64,000 bases of DNA from Bradyrhizobium prioriisuperbiae (GTDB lineage: Bacteria; Pseudomonadota; Alphaproteobacteria; Rhizobiales; Xanthobacteraceae), in assembly GCF_032397745.1 (NCBI RefSeq), contig NZ_CP135921.1:2604001-2668000 (forward strand). The letters are read 5' to 3'. Both the position numbers and the translations under genes were made by a program. Below, in pieces: positions 26,161 to 35,569 of the stretch; positions within the stretch are counted from its first letter, which is position 1; each line of letters begins with the position of its first letter. The notes beneath the pieces are model-generated. The model did no database searches. It was not told the origin of the DNA and saw only the letters and a program-made list of their open reading frames with translations.

Positions 26161-27324
26161 ATGGCAAGAGGCAAACCGTCGATCGCGATCATCGGTGCCG
26201 GCATGGGAGGCCTGGCGGTTGCGGCCACGCTCCGGCAGGTGGGCGTCGAGGTGAATGTCTACGAACAGGCGTCGCAATTCGCGCGCGTCGGCGCCGGCAT
26301 CCAGATGTTGCCGAATTCGTCGCGCGTGCTTCGCGGCATCGGCGTTGAAGAGAAACTGCGCAAGACCGCGTTCGAGCCATACTCCCATCTCAACCGCATC
26401 TGGGACACCGGTGAGATCAAGCGCGAACTGCCGATGCCGGAAAGCCTGTTCGGCGCGCCGTTCCTGTGCATGCATCGCGCGGACCTGCATGACGCGCTCC
26501 ATGCGGTGCTGCCGCCGGAGATCATCCATCTCGGCAAGAAGCTGGTCGGGCTCGACCAGGCCAATGGCGGCGTGACGCTGTCGTTCGCCGATGGCACCAA
26601 GGTGTCGGCGGACGCGGTGATCGGCGCCGACGGCGTCCACTCGCTGACGCGCGAAATCATCATCGGTCCCGATGCGCCGATCCATCGCGGACGCATCGCC
26701 TATCGCGCGGTGTTCGATGCCAGGCTGATGAACGGCGGCGAGATCAGGCCGTCGCGCACCAAATGGTGGGGGACTGACCGGCACATCGTGATCTATTACA
26801 CCGCTGCCGACCGCAGCCAGCTCTATTTCGTCACCAGCGTGCCGGAGCCGGCCGATTGGGTGACGGAGGAATCCTGGTCCGCGAAAGGCGACGTGCATGA
26901 GTTGCGCGCGGCTTATGAAGGCTTTCATCCTGAAGTTCGCATGGTTCTCGAGGCCTGCCCGGATTGCCACAAATGGGCGATCCTCGAGCGCGAACCGCTG
27001 CCGCGCTGGAGCGACGGACGGGTGGTGCTGCTCGGCGACGCCTGTCATCCGATGACGCCCTACATGGCCCAGGGTGCGGCGACCTCGATCGAGGACGCGG
27101 CGGTGCTGGCGCGCTGCCTGGCCGGTGTGGACAATGAGGATCTTGAAGGCGCATTCCGCCGCTATGAGGCCAACCGCAAGCCGCGCACATCGCGCATCCA
27201 GGCCATCTCCAGCGCCAACACCTGGATGTCCGGCGGCAACGAGGATACCTCCTGGCTCTATGGTTACGATGCCTGGAACGTGCCGCTGGTCGACGCCGAC
27301 AGCCAGCTGGCTGTGGCGAGTTGA
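26161..27324 (+). CDS. FAD-dependent monooxygenase, 6-hydroxynicotinate 3-monooxygenase (NicC)-like
   Basis: The 387-residue protein is a class A flavoprotein hydroxylase. It has the FAD-binding IAIIGAGMGGLAVAATLRQ at the N-terminus, the VIGADGVHSLTRE DG motif and the RVVLLGDACHPMTPYMAQGA GD motif. Several segments closely recall Pseudomonas NicC: TKWWGTDRHIVIYYT, LRAAYEGFHPEVR, and a tail with SANTWMSGGNEDTSWLYGYD. NicC turns 6-hydroxynicotinate into 2,5-dihydroxypyridine with loss of CO2. Salicylate- or hydroxybenzoate-hydroxylase activity cannot be excluded. A hydrolase and a NiaP-like transporter follow on the same strand. Confidence 0.88.
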   Translation: MARGKPSIAIIGAGMGGLAVAATLRQVGVEVNVYEQASQFARVGAGIQMLPNSSRVLRGIGVEEKLRKTAFEPYSHLNRIWDTGEIKRELPMPESLFGAPFLCMHRADLHDALHAVLPPEIIHLGKKLVGLDQANGGVTLSFADGTKVSADAVIGADGVHSLTREIIIGPDAPIHRGRIAYRAVFDARLMNGGEIRPSRTKWWGTDRHIVIYYTAADRSQLYFVTSVPEPADWVTEESWSAKGDVHELRAAYEGFHPEVRMVLEACPDCHKWAILEREPLPRWSDGRVVLLGDACHPMTPYMAQGAATSIEDAAVLARCLAGVDNEDLEGAFRRYEANRKPRTSRIQAISSANTWMSGGNEDTSWLYGYDAWNVPLVDADSQLAVAS

Positions 27325-27335
27325 GGGGCACGGCG

Positions 27336-28181
27336 ATGACCACATCGGTTTCCGTGCCCGCGCTTGAGCAGGGTTTCGCGCGCACGCGTGACGGCGTGCG
27401 CATTGCCTATCGCCGGACGGCCGCACGGCCGGAGAATGGTTCGCGCATCGTGCTGGTGCATTCGCTGGCGCTTGACGCGTCCGTCTGGGACGAGGTGATT
27501 CCGCAGTTGGCGCCGGCCGCCGAGGTTCTCGCCCTCGATTGCCGCGGCCACGGACGCTCGGACAAGCCAGCAGGTCCCTACACGGTCCAGATGTTCGCCG
27601 ATGATCTCGCCGACGTGCTGGATCATGTGGGGTGGCGCGATGCCGTGGTCGCCGGATGTTCGATGGGCGGCTGCGTGGCCCAGGCCTTCGCGGCGCACTA
27701 TCCCGCGCGCGTGCGCGGGCTTGTGCTGATCGATACCACGGCCTGGTATGGCGCGGATGCGCCGGTCGAATGGCGCAAGCGCGCGGCAACGGCGAAGGCG
27801 GATGGGCTGACCGGAATGGCCGCGTTTCAGACCACCCGCTGGTTCGGCGATCGTTTTCGCAGCGAACGGCCGGAGCGGGTGAAGGCGGCGATGGAGGTGT
27901 TCACGGCGAATGATCTCGATTGTTATGCCGCCACCTGCGCGATGCTCGGCGATGCCGACCTGCGCCCGTGGCTCGCGGACTTCCACTTTCCGGTGAGCGT
28001 GATTGTCGGTGAGGAAGATTACGCCACGCCGGTTGCTGCGGCCCGCAGCCTGCAGGCGGCGATTCCGGGGGCGACCTTGCAGGTGCTGCCGAGCGCCCGC
28101 CATCTCACCCCGATCGAATGTCCTGACGTCATCGCACAGGCGATCGGAAGCCTGACCAGCGTGGCCTTCGCGTCCGGATGA
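27336..28181 (+). CDS. Alpha/beta hydrolase (enol-lactonase or N-formylmaleamate deformylase-like)
   Basis: The 281-residue protein is a standard alpha/beta hydrolase. It has the HSLALDASVWDEVIPQL oxyanion region, a nucleophile elbow GCSMGG near residue 107, the acid in VIVGEEDYATP and the His in SARHLTPIE. It resembles 3-oxoadipate enol-lactonase (PcaD). In nicotinate pathways the equivalent position is held by the deformylase NicD, which is in the same superfamily. ATG 27336 has GAGGGG seven bases upstream and starts 11 bases after the monooxygenase stop, so it is co-transcribed. Confidence 0.88.
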   Translation: MTTSVSVPALEQGFARTRDGVRIAYRRTAARPENGSRIVLVHSLALDASVWDEVIPQLAPAAEVLALDCRGHGRSDKPAGPYTVQMFADDLADVLDHVGWRDAVVAGCSMGGCVAQAFAAHYPARVRGLVLIDTTAWYGADAPVEWRKRAATAKADGLTGMAAFQTTRWFGDRFRSERPERVKAAMEVFTANDLDCYAATCAMLGDADLRPWLADFHFPVSVIVGEEDYATPVAAARSLQAAIPGATLQVLPSARHLTPIECPDVIAQAIGSLTSVAFASG

Positions 28182-28251
28182 GACGCATACAGCAAAGACA
28201 AAGATGATCGGCCAGCAACGGCCGGCGACAAGAACACAAGGGGAGGACTTG

Positions 28252-29691
28252 ATGCAGGGACACGAAGCGCTGGCGATCCCGGAGGCGCCATCAGCGACAG
28301 TCGCCGCGCCGGCGGCTGGCTCCTACGATTCCGCACGGGCCACGCTGTTGCTCGCGCGGATGGAACGCATTCCATTCTCGCCCTGGCACACCCGGGCGCG
28401 CATTGTGATGGGCAGTGCGACGTTTCTCGATGCGTTCGACGCCCTCTCGCTGGCGTTTGTGCTGCCGATCCTGGTGCGGGTGTGGCAGCTGTCGCCCCTG
28501 GAGGTCGGCTGGCTGATCGCGGCCAGTTACATCGGCCAGTTGGTCGGCGCCCTGGTGTTCAGCCGCCTGGCCGAAAGCTATGGCCGCGTGCCGAGTGCGG
28601 CGGCCGCCACCGCCATCATGTCGGTCATGAGTCTCGGCTGCGCGCTTGCGGGCAGTTTTTCACTGCTGTTCGTCTGCCGCCTGGTGCAGGGCATCGGTGT
28701 CGGCGGCGAGATGCCGGTGGCGGCGGCGTATATCAGCGAACTGTCGCGCGCCAAGGGACGCGGGCGTTTCTTCATGCTCTACGAGATGATCTTTCCGGTC
28801 GGCCTGATGGCTACGGGACAGATCGGCACGGTGCTGGTGCCGCTGTTGGGATGGAAGATCCTGTTCCTGCTCGGTGGAATTCCGGGGCTCATCCTCACCG
28901 TGTTCTTGCTCCGGCTGCCGGAATCGCCGCGCTGGCTGGTGGGTCAGGGGCGGCTCGATGAAGCCGAAGCCATCATCAGGGATGTCGAGGCCAGTGCCCG
29001 GCGCAAGCATGGAGATCTGCCCGACGTGGAGTTGCGGCGAGAGCCGTTGCAGGCCGCGGCTGCGATCAAGCCGGCGCGGAGCCGCTGGCGTGAGCTGCTG
29101 TCGCCGCTCTATCGCGGGCGCACATTGATCGCGTGGATGCTGTGGGCCAGCGCGTTCTTTGTCGCCAACGGCCTGAACAACTGGATGCCGACCCTCTATC
29201 ACACGGTCTATGCGCTCGATCTGCCCGATGCGCTGCGCGCGGCGTCGCTGACCAATGTCGCGCAGGTGGCGATCCTGCTGGCGTGTGCCTTCTGCATCGA
29301 CCGGGTGGGCCGCCGGTCCTGGGCGGTCGCGTCCTTCCTGATCGGCGCGGTGCTGCTGGCCGCTCTCGCGCTGGCCGGCAGCGGCAGTCTTGTCGCGGTC
29401 ATCGTGCTGGCAACCCTGGCCTACGGCGTCGTCGGCTCGATCAATGCGGTGCTGTATCTCTACACGCCGGAGATCTATCCCACCCGCATGCGGGCGATCG
29501 GCACGGGACTGGCGACATCGTGGCTGCGGCTGGCGTCGGCGGTGGGGCCGGCGCTGGTCGGGTTGATGGTGAACAAGCAGGGCATCGCCTCGGTGTTCCT
29601 GATGTTCGCCGTGGTCGCGGCGCTCGGCGCGGTTGCGGCCTCGCGCATGATCGAAACCCGTGATCGGCAGTTGGAGGATATCGCGGCCTAG
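28252..29691 (+). CDS. MFS transporter, NiaP-like / aromatic acid symporter family
   Basis: The 479-residue protein has about twelve hydrophobic spans and major facilitator motifs: RLAESYGRVPSA after span 2, LVQGIGVGGEMPVAAAY in span 4, LPESPRWLVGQGRLDEA before the central loop, and YTPEIYPTRMRAIGTG late. RMERIPFSPWHTRARI at the start of the membrane region resembles NiaP-type niacin transporters, though AAHS and sugar-porter families share much of this. The ATG at 28252 follows a GGGGAGG ribosome site. Placement after the NicC-like gene supports uptake of that pathway's substrate. Confidence 0.88.
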   Translation: MQGHEALAIPEAPSATVAAPAAGSYDSARATLLLARMERIPFSPWHTRARIVMGSATFLDAFDALSLAFVLPILVRVWQLSPLEVGWLIAASYIGQLVGALVFSRLAESYGRVPSAAAATAIMSVMSLGCALAGSFSLLFVCRLVQGIGVGGEMPVAAAYISELSRAKGRGRFFMLYEMIFPVGLMATGQIGTVLVPLLGWKILFLLGGIPGLILTVFLLRLPESPRWLVGQGRLDEAEAIIRDVEASARRKHGDLPDVELRREPLQAAAAIKPARSRWRELLSPLYRGRTLIAWMLWASAFFVANGLNNWMPTLYHTVYALDLPDALRAASLTNVAQVAILLACAFCIDRVGRRSWAVASFLIGAVLLAALALAGSGSLVAVIVLATLAYGVVGSINAVLYLYTPEIYPTRMRAIGTGLATSWLRLASAVGPALVGLMVNKQGIASVFLMFAVVAALGAVAASRMIETRDRQLEDIAA

Positions 29692-29717
29692 TTCGAACTG
29701 CGTCATATACAAACTAT

Positions 29718-29852
29718 CTCCTCATCCTGAGGAGCCGCGAAGCGGCGTCTCGAAGGACGAGGCCACAGATGCTGCAATTGAGGCCTCATGGTTCGCCGAG
29801 CGATGCGCAGCATCGTCTCGAACGCGCGTGCCGCGCTCCTCACCATGAGGAG
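29718..29852. repeat. Bipartite palindromic repeat, CTCCTCAT family, copy 2
   Basis: About 135 bases bounded by CTCCTCAT and ATGAGGAG, with an internal GCCGCGAAGCGGC hairpin and inverted GTCTCGAA blocks. It lies between the convergent MFS and DUF2161 genes and is longer in the middle than copies 1 and 3. Confidence 0.85.
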
Positions 29853-29868
29853 ATGTGAGGTGCGCGAC

Positions 29869-30540
29869 TTAACGCGCGGCGCTGTCGCCCGATCGCTGCG
29901 GCCAGCGCTCAAGTGCGGCGCGGCCCTGGTCCGTCAGGGTGTAGATCCCGCGCTCGACGCGGTCGAACCAGCCATAGACATTGTGCTGCAGGATCTTCGG
30001 CGCTTCGGGGACCGTGATGGCGAGATCGCGTGGCCGCTGCGGACCCGCTGCCATTGCAGCGGCGCAAAGCAGCGCTTGCTGGCGATAGGCGGTCATCAGC
30101 GGCACGCGGGTGCTGCCGCCGAGCGCCGGATCGCCCTTGCGCTTGCGATGCTCGGCGATCAGGCGGGAGCGGCGCTTGGGTTCGCGGCGCGGCTGCGGCG
30201 CTTCCGGGCTGACGATGATCTCCACCGTGTCATTGTCTGCAACCCCCAGCAGGCCGAAGCCGAGCCGGCGGCAGAGGTTGCGGAAACGCGCGTCGCTTTC
30301 CCGCCCCGCGCCGCGTGCCGAGACCCGCGCCGCCAGCCACACTTCGTCGCAGGCGGCGGCACGGTCGACGCCCTGCAGCACCAGTTCGAGATTGAACCGC
30401 TGCTTCAGTTCGCAGATCACCAGCAGTGGCGGCTCGCCATCGCGGATCGCCAGCACGTCGCAGCCGCCGATCTCGCCCTTCACGGTGAAGCCGAGCGATT
30501 CAAGGAAGTTTTTGACCGGGCGATAGAGCGTCGTTTCCAG
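29869..30540 (-). CDS. DUF2161 family protein (PD-(D/E)XK-like), apparently with a CTG start
   Basis: The product matches DUF2161 proteins, whose fold resembles restriction-type PD-(D/E)XK nucleases. Key segments are EIGGCDVLAIRDGEPPLLVICELK, which includes a D...ExK-like core, and a C-terminal winged-helix-like NVYGWFDRVERGIYTLTDQG. Homologues, as I recall them, begin with MET(A/T)LYxPVK. Here that stretch is present as LETTLYRPVKNFLES but its first codon is CTG at 30540, with AGAAGG upstream. The first conventional start is GTG 30483, which would cut off 19 conserved residues. The gene follows RNase T2 on the same strand. Its cellular role is unknown. Confidence 0.8.
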   Translation of the reverse strand: METTLYRPVKNFLESLGFTVKGEIGGCDVLAIRDGEPPLLVICELKQRFNLELVLQGVDRAAACDEVWLAARVSARGAGRESDARFRNLCRRLGFGLLGVADNDTVEIIVSPEAPQPRREPKRRSRLIAEHRKRKGDPALGGSTRVPLMTAYRQQALLCAAAMAAGPQRPRDLAITVPEAPKILQHNVYGWFDRVERGIYTLTDQGRAALERWPQRSGDSAAR

Positions 30541-30581
30541 GAGGCACCTTCTTTTAAAACGTTGTCGGTCGCGATCGGCGC

Positions 30582-31595
30582 TTACTGCAGGCCGACGGGA
30601 TCGACGATACCTGATTTGCAGCCGGCATCGGTTGGCGAAGCGCTGGCGATCAGGCCGGCGAGCGGCGCGTTGTCGGTGACGTCGCCACGCAGGCCGATGG
30701 TCAGTTCGACAATGATGCTGCGGCCGCCGTCGCGCTTGCAGGCCACGCGCACCCGTTCACCTGCGCCCGCGCCAAAGCCCTGGTCGAACGCGGCGCGGAT
30801 GTCGCTGGTCCTGATCTCGCGGCCGATATTGTCGGCAAACAGCTTCTGCACCGGCGAGGTGTTGATCTGCTCGATCAGTGCGATCTCGCGGCGGAAATAG
30901 GCGTCGGCCGATTTCTCGAAAAAGCAGCTGCCATGGACGATCCATTCATGGCGCTCGAGGAAGGACGCCGTCCCGGGCATCGCCTTCTCCAGCGCTGTGC
31001 GGGTGGTCGGCTGCATCTGCGGCGCAGGCAGATCTTCCCAGCGGTGCGCCTTGTCGGCGGCGATGTCCTGCGGAGCGACGCCGCAATACGAATTGCTGCG
31101 CGGCTGCGGCCACAGGCCATGCAGGGTGAAGTGGGTGGCGTCGTGGCGGGCGTCGGTCTGGGTCCGGCACTCGACCTTGTCCGGCAGGCCCTCGCAGAAG
31201 GCTGCCTGCCAGCTGATGGCGAACACATAAGACGGCTTGCCGTCGGTCGGCCGGGTGTCGCCGCGTCGAGGTGTCGGCGATGGCGCAGGCACGCTGGCAT
31301 CGGAACTGTCCACCGTGCCGCAGCCCACCGGCACCCAGCGCTGCTGGGGATCGGCACTGTCCACCACCACCCGGTAGTGGGTGGCGTCCGCCTTGTTGCG
31401 GGCGAGCAGGCGGTAGGAGCGGCCCGGCTCGAGGCTGATATTGCCCGGATTGGTCTCTTTGCGGATCGACTGCAGGGCCGGGCAGGCCTGGGCGGCGGTG
31501 AAGCTGCCGCGCATCGGCTCGTCGGCACGGGCCGCGGCGAACGGGACCAGCAGCAAGGCGAGGGTCGACAAAAGGAACGGGAGCCGGCGCATCAT
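30582..31595 (-). CDS. Secreted ribonuclease T2 family protein
   Basis: The 337-residue protein has a signal peptide (RRLPFLLSTLALLLVPFAAARA). Both RNase T2 active-site blocks are present, FTLHGLWPQ (CAS I) and FLERHEWIVHGSCFF (CAS II), with the two catalytic His and the Glu. T2 enzymes cleave RNA non-specifically via a 2',3'-cyclic phosphate, here in the periplasm or outside. About 100 residues before the catalytic domain have no recognised fold. A Cys-rich pattern suggests disulfides. ATG 31595 follows AGGAC. The DUF2161 gene follows after 42 bases. Confidence 0.92.
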   Translation of the reverse strand: MMRRLPFLLSTLALLLVPFAAARADEPMRGSFTAAQACPALQSIRKETNPGNISLEPGRSYRLLARNKADATHYRVVVDSADPQQRWVPVGCGTVDSSDASVPAPSPTPRRGDTRPTDGKPSYVFAISWQAAFCEGLPDKVECRTQTDARHDATHFTLHGLWPQPRSNSYCGVAPQDIAADKAHRWEDLPAPQMQPTTRTALEKAMPGTASFLERHEWIVHGSCFFEKSADAYFRREIALIEQINTSPVQKLFADNIGREIRTSDIRAAFDQGFGAGAGERVRVACKRDGGRSIIVELTIGLRGDVTDNAPLAGLIASASPTDAGCKSGIVDPVGLQ

Positions 31596-31639
31596 GAAAT
31601 GTCCTGAGCAATGATTTTGAGACGATGAAGATGGAGGCG

Positions 31640-32296
31640 TCATATGACCTTGATTCGATCCTTTATTCGATCTTTGGGGTCATCGGCCCGATGCAAATAC
31701 TGCCGGATCGCGAAGGCCACTACGCCCAGCGCAACCACGATCACAGCGAGCGCGGCCAGATGGTGATGCAGGGTGGTGCCCCATTGCTTGAGTGCCGACC
31801 CGGCCAGAAGTCCGGGTACCACGTGCAGAGGCGCCCATAATGCGATCGCGGCCACATTGATCGGAAAAAACCGCTGCGGCGGCATGCCCAGCGCCCCCGC
31901 CGTCACCGGGACAAAGGCCCGGACCGGCGGCACGAAGCGCGCCAGGAACACCGCCAGAGCGCCGCGGCGCTCGAAGAATTCCTCACTACGTGCAACGACA
32001 TAGGGGTAGGCCGACAGCGGCCAGGCCTGCAGGATCGCCCGCTTGGCGCGATGCCCGGTCCAGTAAGCGAGGCCGTCGCCAATCACCGCGCCGACGGCAG
32101 CGCTGGCCAGCACCGGCAGCAGCTCCAGGCTGCCCGAGCCGATCAGGGCGCTGAGGCCGAGGATCACGGTCGATCCCGGAACGAACGATCCGGCCACCGG
32201 CAGCGCCTCCAGCATCGCAGCCAGGAAAATCGTCGCATAGGCCCAGCCCGGATGGGCCGAAACCAGGGCAATCAGGCTGGCGATGGCCGACGTCAC
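31640..32296 (-). CDS. DedA family membrane protein
   Basis: The 218-residue protein has the DedA/VTT pattern. It has an early span with FLAAMLEALPVAGSFVPGSTV, which carries the Glu and the G-x-x-x-P signature, then AVGAVIGDGLAYWTGH, FLARFVPPVRAFVPVTAG and a last hydrophobic helix. DedA proteins are inner-membrane proteins linked to undecaprenyl-phosphate or phospholipid flipping and to proton-driven transport. The C-terminal tail repeats KDRI twice. It lies upstream of the RNase T2 gene on the same strand. No specific substrate can be inferred. Confidence 0.92.
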   Translation of the reverse strand: MTSAIASLIALVSAHPGWAYATIFLAAMLEALPVAGSFVPGSTVILGLSALIGSGSLELLPVLASAAVGAVIGDGLAYWTGHRAKRAILQAWPLSAYPYVVARSEEFFERRGALAVFLARFVPPVRAFVPVTAGALGMPPQRFFPINVAAIALWAPLHVVPGLLAGSALKQWGTTLHHHLAALAVIVVALGVVAFAIRQYLHRADDPKDRIKDRIKVI

Positions 32297-32557
32297 CGGC
32301 GGCTCGATCTAGTGAAAGTCGACGTGGCTGAAATGAGCGACATGCTGCCCAAACAATGGAAATGCTCCCCCTGATTCGCAAGGCAGCCTTTCAAAACCTG
32401 TCGTTCGAACCTATCTTGATGATATCGCAACGGAACTTTGATTGATCGTTGGGCTTCTGCCCGTCGCATCTCTCTGGTACGTTTCATGCCGCACCCCTAA
32501 ACCGTAGCAAGCTTGAAAACGCCTGGCTTCGGGAGCGCCCGAAATCACGGAGGACTG

Positions 32558-33553
32558 ATGACCGCCGCCACGACCACAGCGACCGAACCGGCCAACCTGC
32601 CCGATATGAAAGTTTCGGTTCGCCAGGTTTTCGGGATCGATACCGACCTTGAAGTGCCTGCCTATGCCGAAGTCGATCCGCACGTGCCCGATGTCGATCC
32701 GGATTACCGGTTCGACCGCGCCACCACGCTGGCGATCCTGGCGGGATTCGCCAAGAACCGCCGCGTCATGGTCTCGGGCTTCCACGGCACCGGCAAGTCG
32801 ACCCACATCGAGCAGGTCGCGGCGCGGCTCAACTGGCCCTGCGTGCGCGTCAATCTCGACAGCCACATCAGCCGTATCGATCTGGTCGGCAAGGACTCGA
32901 TCGTGGTCCGCAATGGCATGCAGGTCACCGAATTCCGTGACGGCATCCTGCCGTGGGCGTTGCAGAACAACGTCGCCCTGGTGTTCGACGAATACGACGC
33001 CGGCCGCCCGGACGTGATGTTCGTGATCCAGCGCGTGCTCGAAGTCTCCGGCCGCCTGACACTGCTCGACCAGAACAAGGTGATCAAGCCGCACCCGGCG
33101 TTCCGCCTGTTCTCGACCGCCAACACCATCGGTCTCGGCGACACCTCGGGCCTCTATCACGGCACCCAGCAGATCAACCAGGGCCAGATGGACCGCTGGT
33201 CGATCGTCACCACGCTGAACTATCTGCCGCACGACGAAGAGGTCGAGATCGTGCTCGCCAAGGCGCGGCACTACCGCACCCAGGAAGGCCGCGAGATCGT
33301 CAACAAGATGGTGCGCCTGGCGGATCTCACCCGCAACGCGTTCGCCAACGGCGATCTCTCGACGGTGATGAGCCCGCGTACAGTGATCACCTGGGCGGAA
33401 AACGCCGAGATCTTCGGTGACATCGGCTTCGCCTTCCGCGTCACCTTCCTCAACAAGTGTGACGAACTGGAGCGTTCGCTGGTGGCCGAGTTCTATCAGC
33501 GCTGCTTCAACGCCGAATTGCCCGAGTCGGCGGTGAACGTCGCACTGAGCTGA
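32558..33553 (+). CDS. cobS: Cobaltochelatase subunit CobS
   Basis: CobS is the AAA+ ATPase of the aerobic cobaltochelatase CobNST, which inserts cobalt into hydrogenobyrinic acid a,c-diamide. The 331-residue product has Walker [19 protein letters not shown], Walker [10 protein letters not shown], and sensor-type stretches [19 protein letters not shown] and GQMDRW. The ATG at 32558 has ACGGAGG ahead of it. cobT follows after 115 bases holding a strong palindrome. CobN, the large subunit, is not in the window. Confidence 0.97.
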   Translation: MTAATTTATEPANLPDMKVSVRQVFGIDTDLEVPAYAEVDPHVPDVDPDYRFDRATTLAILAGFAKNRRVMVSGFHGTGKSTHIEQVAARLNWPCVRVNLDSHISRIDLVGKDSIVVRNGMQVTEFRDGILPWALQNNVALVFDEYDAGRPDVMFVIQRVLEVSGRLTLLDQNKVIKPHPAFRLFSTANTIGLGDTSGLYHGTQQINQGQMDRWSIVTTLNYLPHDEEVEIVLAKARHYRTQEGREIVNKMVRLADLTRNAFANGDLSTVMSPRTVITWAENAEIFGDIGFAFRVTFLNKCDELERSLVAEFYQRCFNAELPESAVNVALS

Positions 33554-33564
33554 TCGACATGTGT

Positions 33565-33644
33565 GTAGCCCGGATGAGCGTAGCGACATCCGGGTCACCT
33601 CTCAGCGTACCGGACCCGGATATCGCTATGCTCATCCGGGCTAC
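33565..33644. repeat. Long hairpin (GTAGCCCGGATGAGC family) between cobS and cobT
   Basis: Two 31-base arms pair with two mismatches around an 18-base loop. The outer sequence GTAGCCCGGATGAGCGTAGC belongs to a dispersed palindrome widely seen in proteobacteria. It starts 12 bases after the cobS stop and ends 24 bases before the cobT start, so it will form in the shared mRNA. Confidence 0.9.
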
Positions 33645-33668
33645 GGAAACCGGGATATCCGTCCTCCG

Positions 33669-35564
33669 ATGACATCCAACATCAAGTTCAAGACCGGATC
33701 GAAAGAGGCGCCGACCGAGCCGTTCAAGCGCGCGGTGACGTCGTGCCTGCGGGCGATTGCCAAACAGCCCGAGCTCGAAGTGACGTTCGCGGCCGAGCGC
33801 CCGGGTCTCTCTCCGGGCAAGGCGCGGCTGCCGGAGCCGGCGCGCAAGATGAGCAAGCGCGACGCCGCGGTGGTGCGCGGCCACGCCGATTCCATCGCGC
33901 TGCGGATCGCCTGTCATGATCCGAAGGTGCATCGCAAGCTGATGCCGGCCAATCCGCAGGCGCGCAGTGTGTTCGACGCGGTCGAGCAGGCGCGGGTCGA
34001 AGCCATCGGCGCGCGGCGCATGGCCGGCGTCGCCAAGAATCTCAGCGCGATGCTGGACGATCATTTCCATCGCGGCAAATTCGACGAGATCACCGACCGC
34101 GCCGATGCGCCGCTGGCCGATGCGCTGGCGATGCTGGTGCGCGAACGGCTGACCGGCCAGGCGCCGCCCGCGGCCGCCCGCAAGATGGTCGACCTGTGGC
34201 GGCCGGTTCTTGAGCCTAAAATCGGGCCGCGGCTCGATCGGCTGGACAAGCTGACCGAGAACCAGGCGCGTTTCGGCGACGCCATCCACGATCTGCTCGA
34301 CGCGCTCGAGCTCGGCGACGATCGCAACGCCGATCAGGACGATGACGACCAGCAGGACGACGAGCGTGACGGCGAGAAGGATCAGGCCGGCGCCGATGGC
34401 TCGCCGGATACCGATGCCGCGCAGGAGATGAGCGCCGACCAGGCCCAGACCTCCAGCGAGGAGTTGTCGGAAAGCGCCATGGAGAGCGCGCAGGCCTCCG
34501 CCAGCGATACCTTCGACGACGGCGACATGGGCGACGACGATACGCCCGGCGAAACCTCGCGACCGCAAAATCGCGGCGCCAACGAGCCCCGCGGTCCCGA
34601 ATATCATGCCTTCGCGCCGAAGTTCGACGAGGAGGTTGCCGCCGAAGACCTCTGCGAGCACGACGAGCTCGAACGTCTGCGCAGCTATCTCGACAAGCAA
34701 CTGGCGCACCTGCAGGGCATCGTGGCGCGGCTCGCCAATCGCCTGCAGCGCAAGCTGATGGCGCAGCAGAACCGCGCCTGGGAGTTCGATCTGGAGGAAG
34801 GCATCCTTGATCCGGCGCGTTTGTCGCGCGTGGTCACCGATCCGTTCCACCCGCTGTCGTTCATGCACGAAAAGCAGGCCACCTTCCGCGACACGGTGGT
34901 GACGCTGCTCCTGGATAACTCCGGCTCGATGCGCGGCCGTCCGATCACGGTGGCGGCGACCTGTGCCGATATCCTGGCGCGCACCCTGGAGCGCTGCGGC
35001 GTCAAGGTGGAAATCCTCGGCTTCACCACGCGAGCCTGGAAGGGCGGGCAGTCGCGCGAGGCGTGGCTGGCCGCCGGCAAACCGGCCAATCCGGGACGCC
35101 TCAACGATCTCAGGCACATCATCTACAAATCCGCCGATGCTCCCTGGCGTCGTGCGCGCAAAAATCTCGGGCTGATGATGCGCGAGGGGCTGCTCAAGGA
35201 AAATATCGACGGCGAGGCGCTGGACTGGGCGCACAAGCGTCTGCTCGGGCGGTCCGAGCAGCGCAAGATCCTGATGATGATCTCCGACGGCGCGCCGGTC
35301 GACGATTCCACGCTGTCGGTCAATCCCGGCAACTATCTCGAGCGGCATCTGCGCTACGTGATCGAGGACATCGAGACCCGCTCCCCGGTGGAATTGATCG
35401 CGATCGGCATCGGTCACGATGTCACCCGCTACTATCGCCGTGCGGTGACCATCGTCGACGCCGAAGAGCTCGGCGGCGCGATCACCGAAAAGCTGGCCGA
35501 ATTGTTCAGCGAAACCGAGACGGCGCCGTCGGCGTCACGCCCCCGGCGCAGGCTGCACTCATAA
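33669..35564 (+). CDS. cobT: Cobaltochelatase subunit CobT
   Basis: CobT partners CobS in the chaperone-like complex of aerobic cobaltochelatase. The 631-residue product starts [20 protein letters not shown]. It has a very acidic, low-complexity middle (about residues 215-305, runs of Asp/Glu/Gln), and ends in a von Willebrand A domain with MIDAS residues in [13 protein letters not shown] and later [12 protein letters not shown]. This order matches the family. An earlier frame from 33561 would include the palindrome and has no family support. No good ribosome site precedes the ATG, so coupling through the mRNA structure is possible. Confidence 0.96.
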   Translation: MTSNIKFKTGSKEAPTEPFKRAVTSCLRAIAKQPELEVTFAAERPGLSPGKARLPEPARKMSKRDAAVVRGHADSIALRIACHDPKVHRKLMPANPQARSVFDAVEQARVEAIGARRMAGVAKNLSAMLDDHFHRGKFDEITDRADAPLADALAMLVRERLTGQAPPAAARKMVDLWRPVLEPKIGPRLDRLDKLTENQARFGDAIHDLLDALELGDDRNADQDDDDQQDDERDGEKDQAGADGSPDTDAAQEMSADQAQTSSEELSESAMESAQASASDTFDDGDMGDDDTPGETSRPQNRGANEPRGPEYHAFAPKFDEEVAAEDLCEHDELERLRSYLDKQLAHLQGIVARLANRLQRKLMAQQNRAWEFDLEEGILDPARLSRVVTDPFHPLSFMHEKQATFRDTVVTLLLDNSGSMRGRPITVAATCADILARTLERCGVKVEILGFTTRAWKGGQSREAWLAAGKPANPGRLNDLRHIIYKSADAPWRRARKNLGLMMREGLLKENIDGEALDWAHKRLLGRSEQRKILMMISDGAPVDDSTLSVNPGNYLERHLRYVIEDIETRSPVELIAIGIGHDVTRYYRRAVTIVDAEELGGAITEKLAELFSETETAPSASRPRRRLHS

Positions 35565-35569
35565 CCCCG

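Noticed and set aside
33507..35417. A 636-codon minus-strand frame opposite cobT
   Set aside because: CobT is unmistakable on the plus strand with acidic linker and von Willebrand A domain. The antisense frame results from GC-rich third positions.
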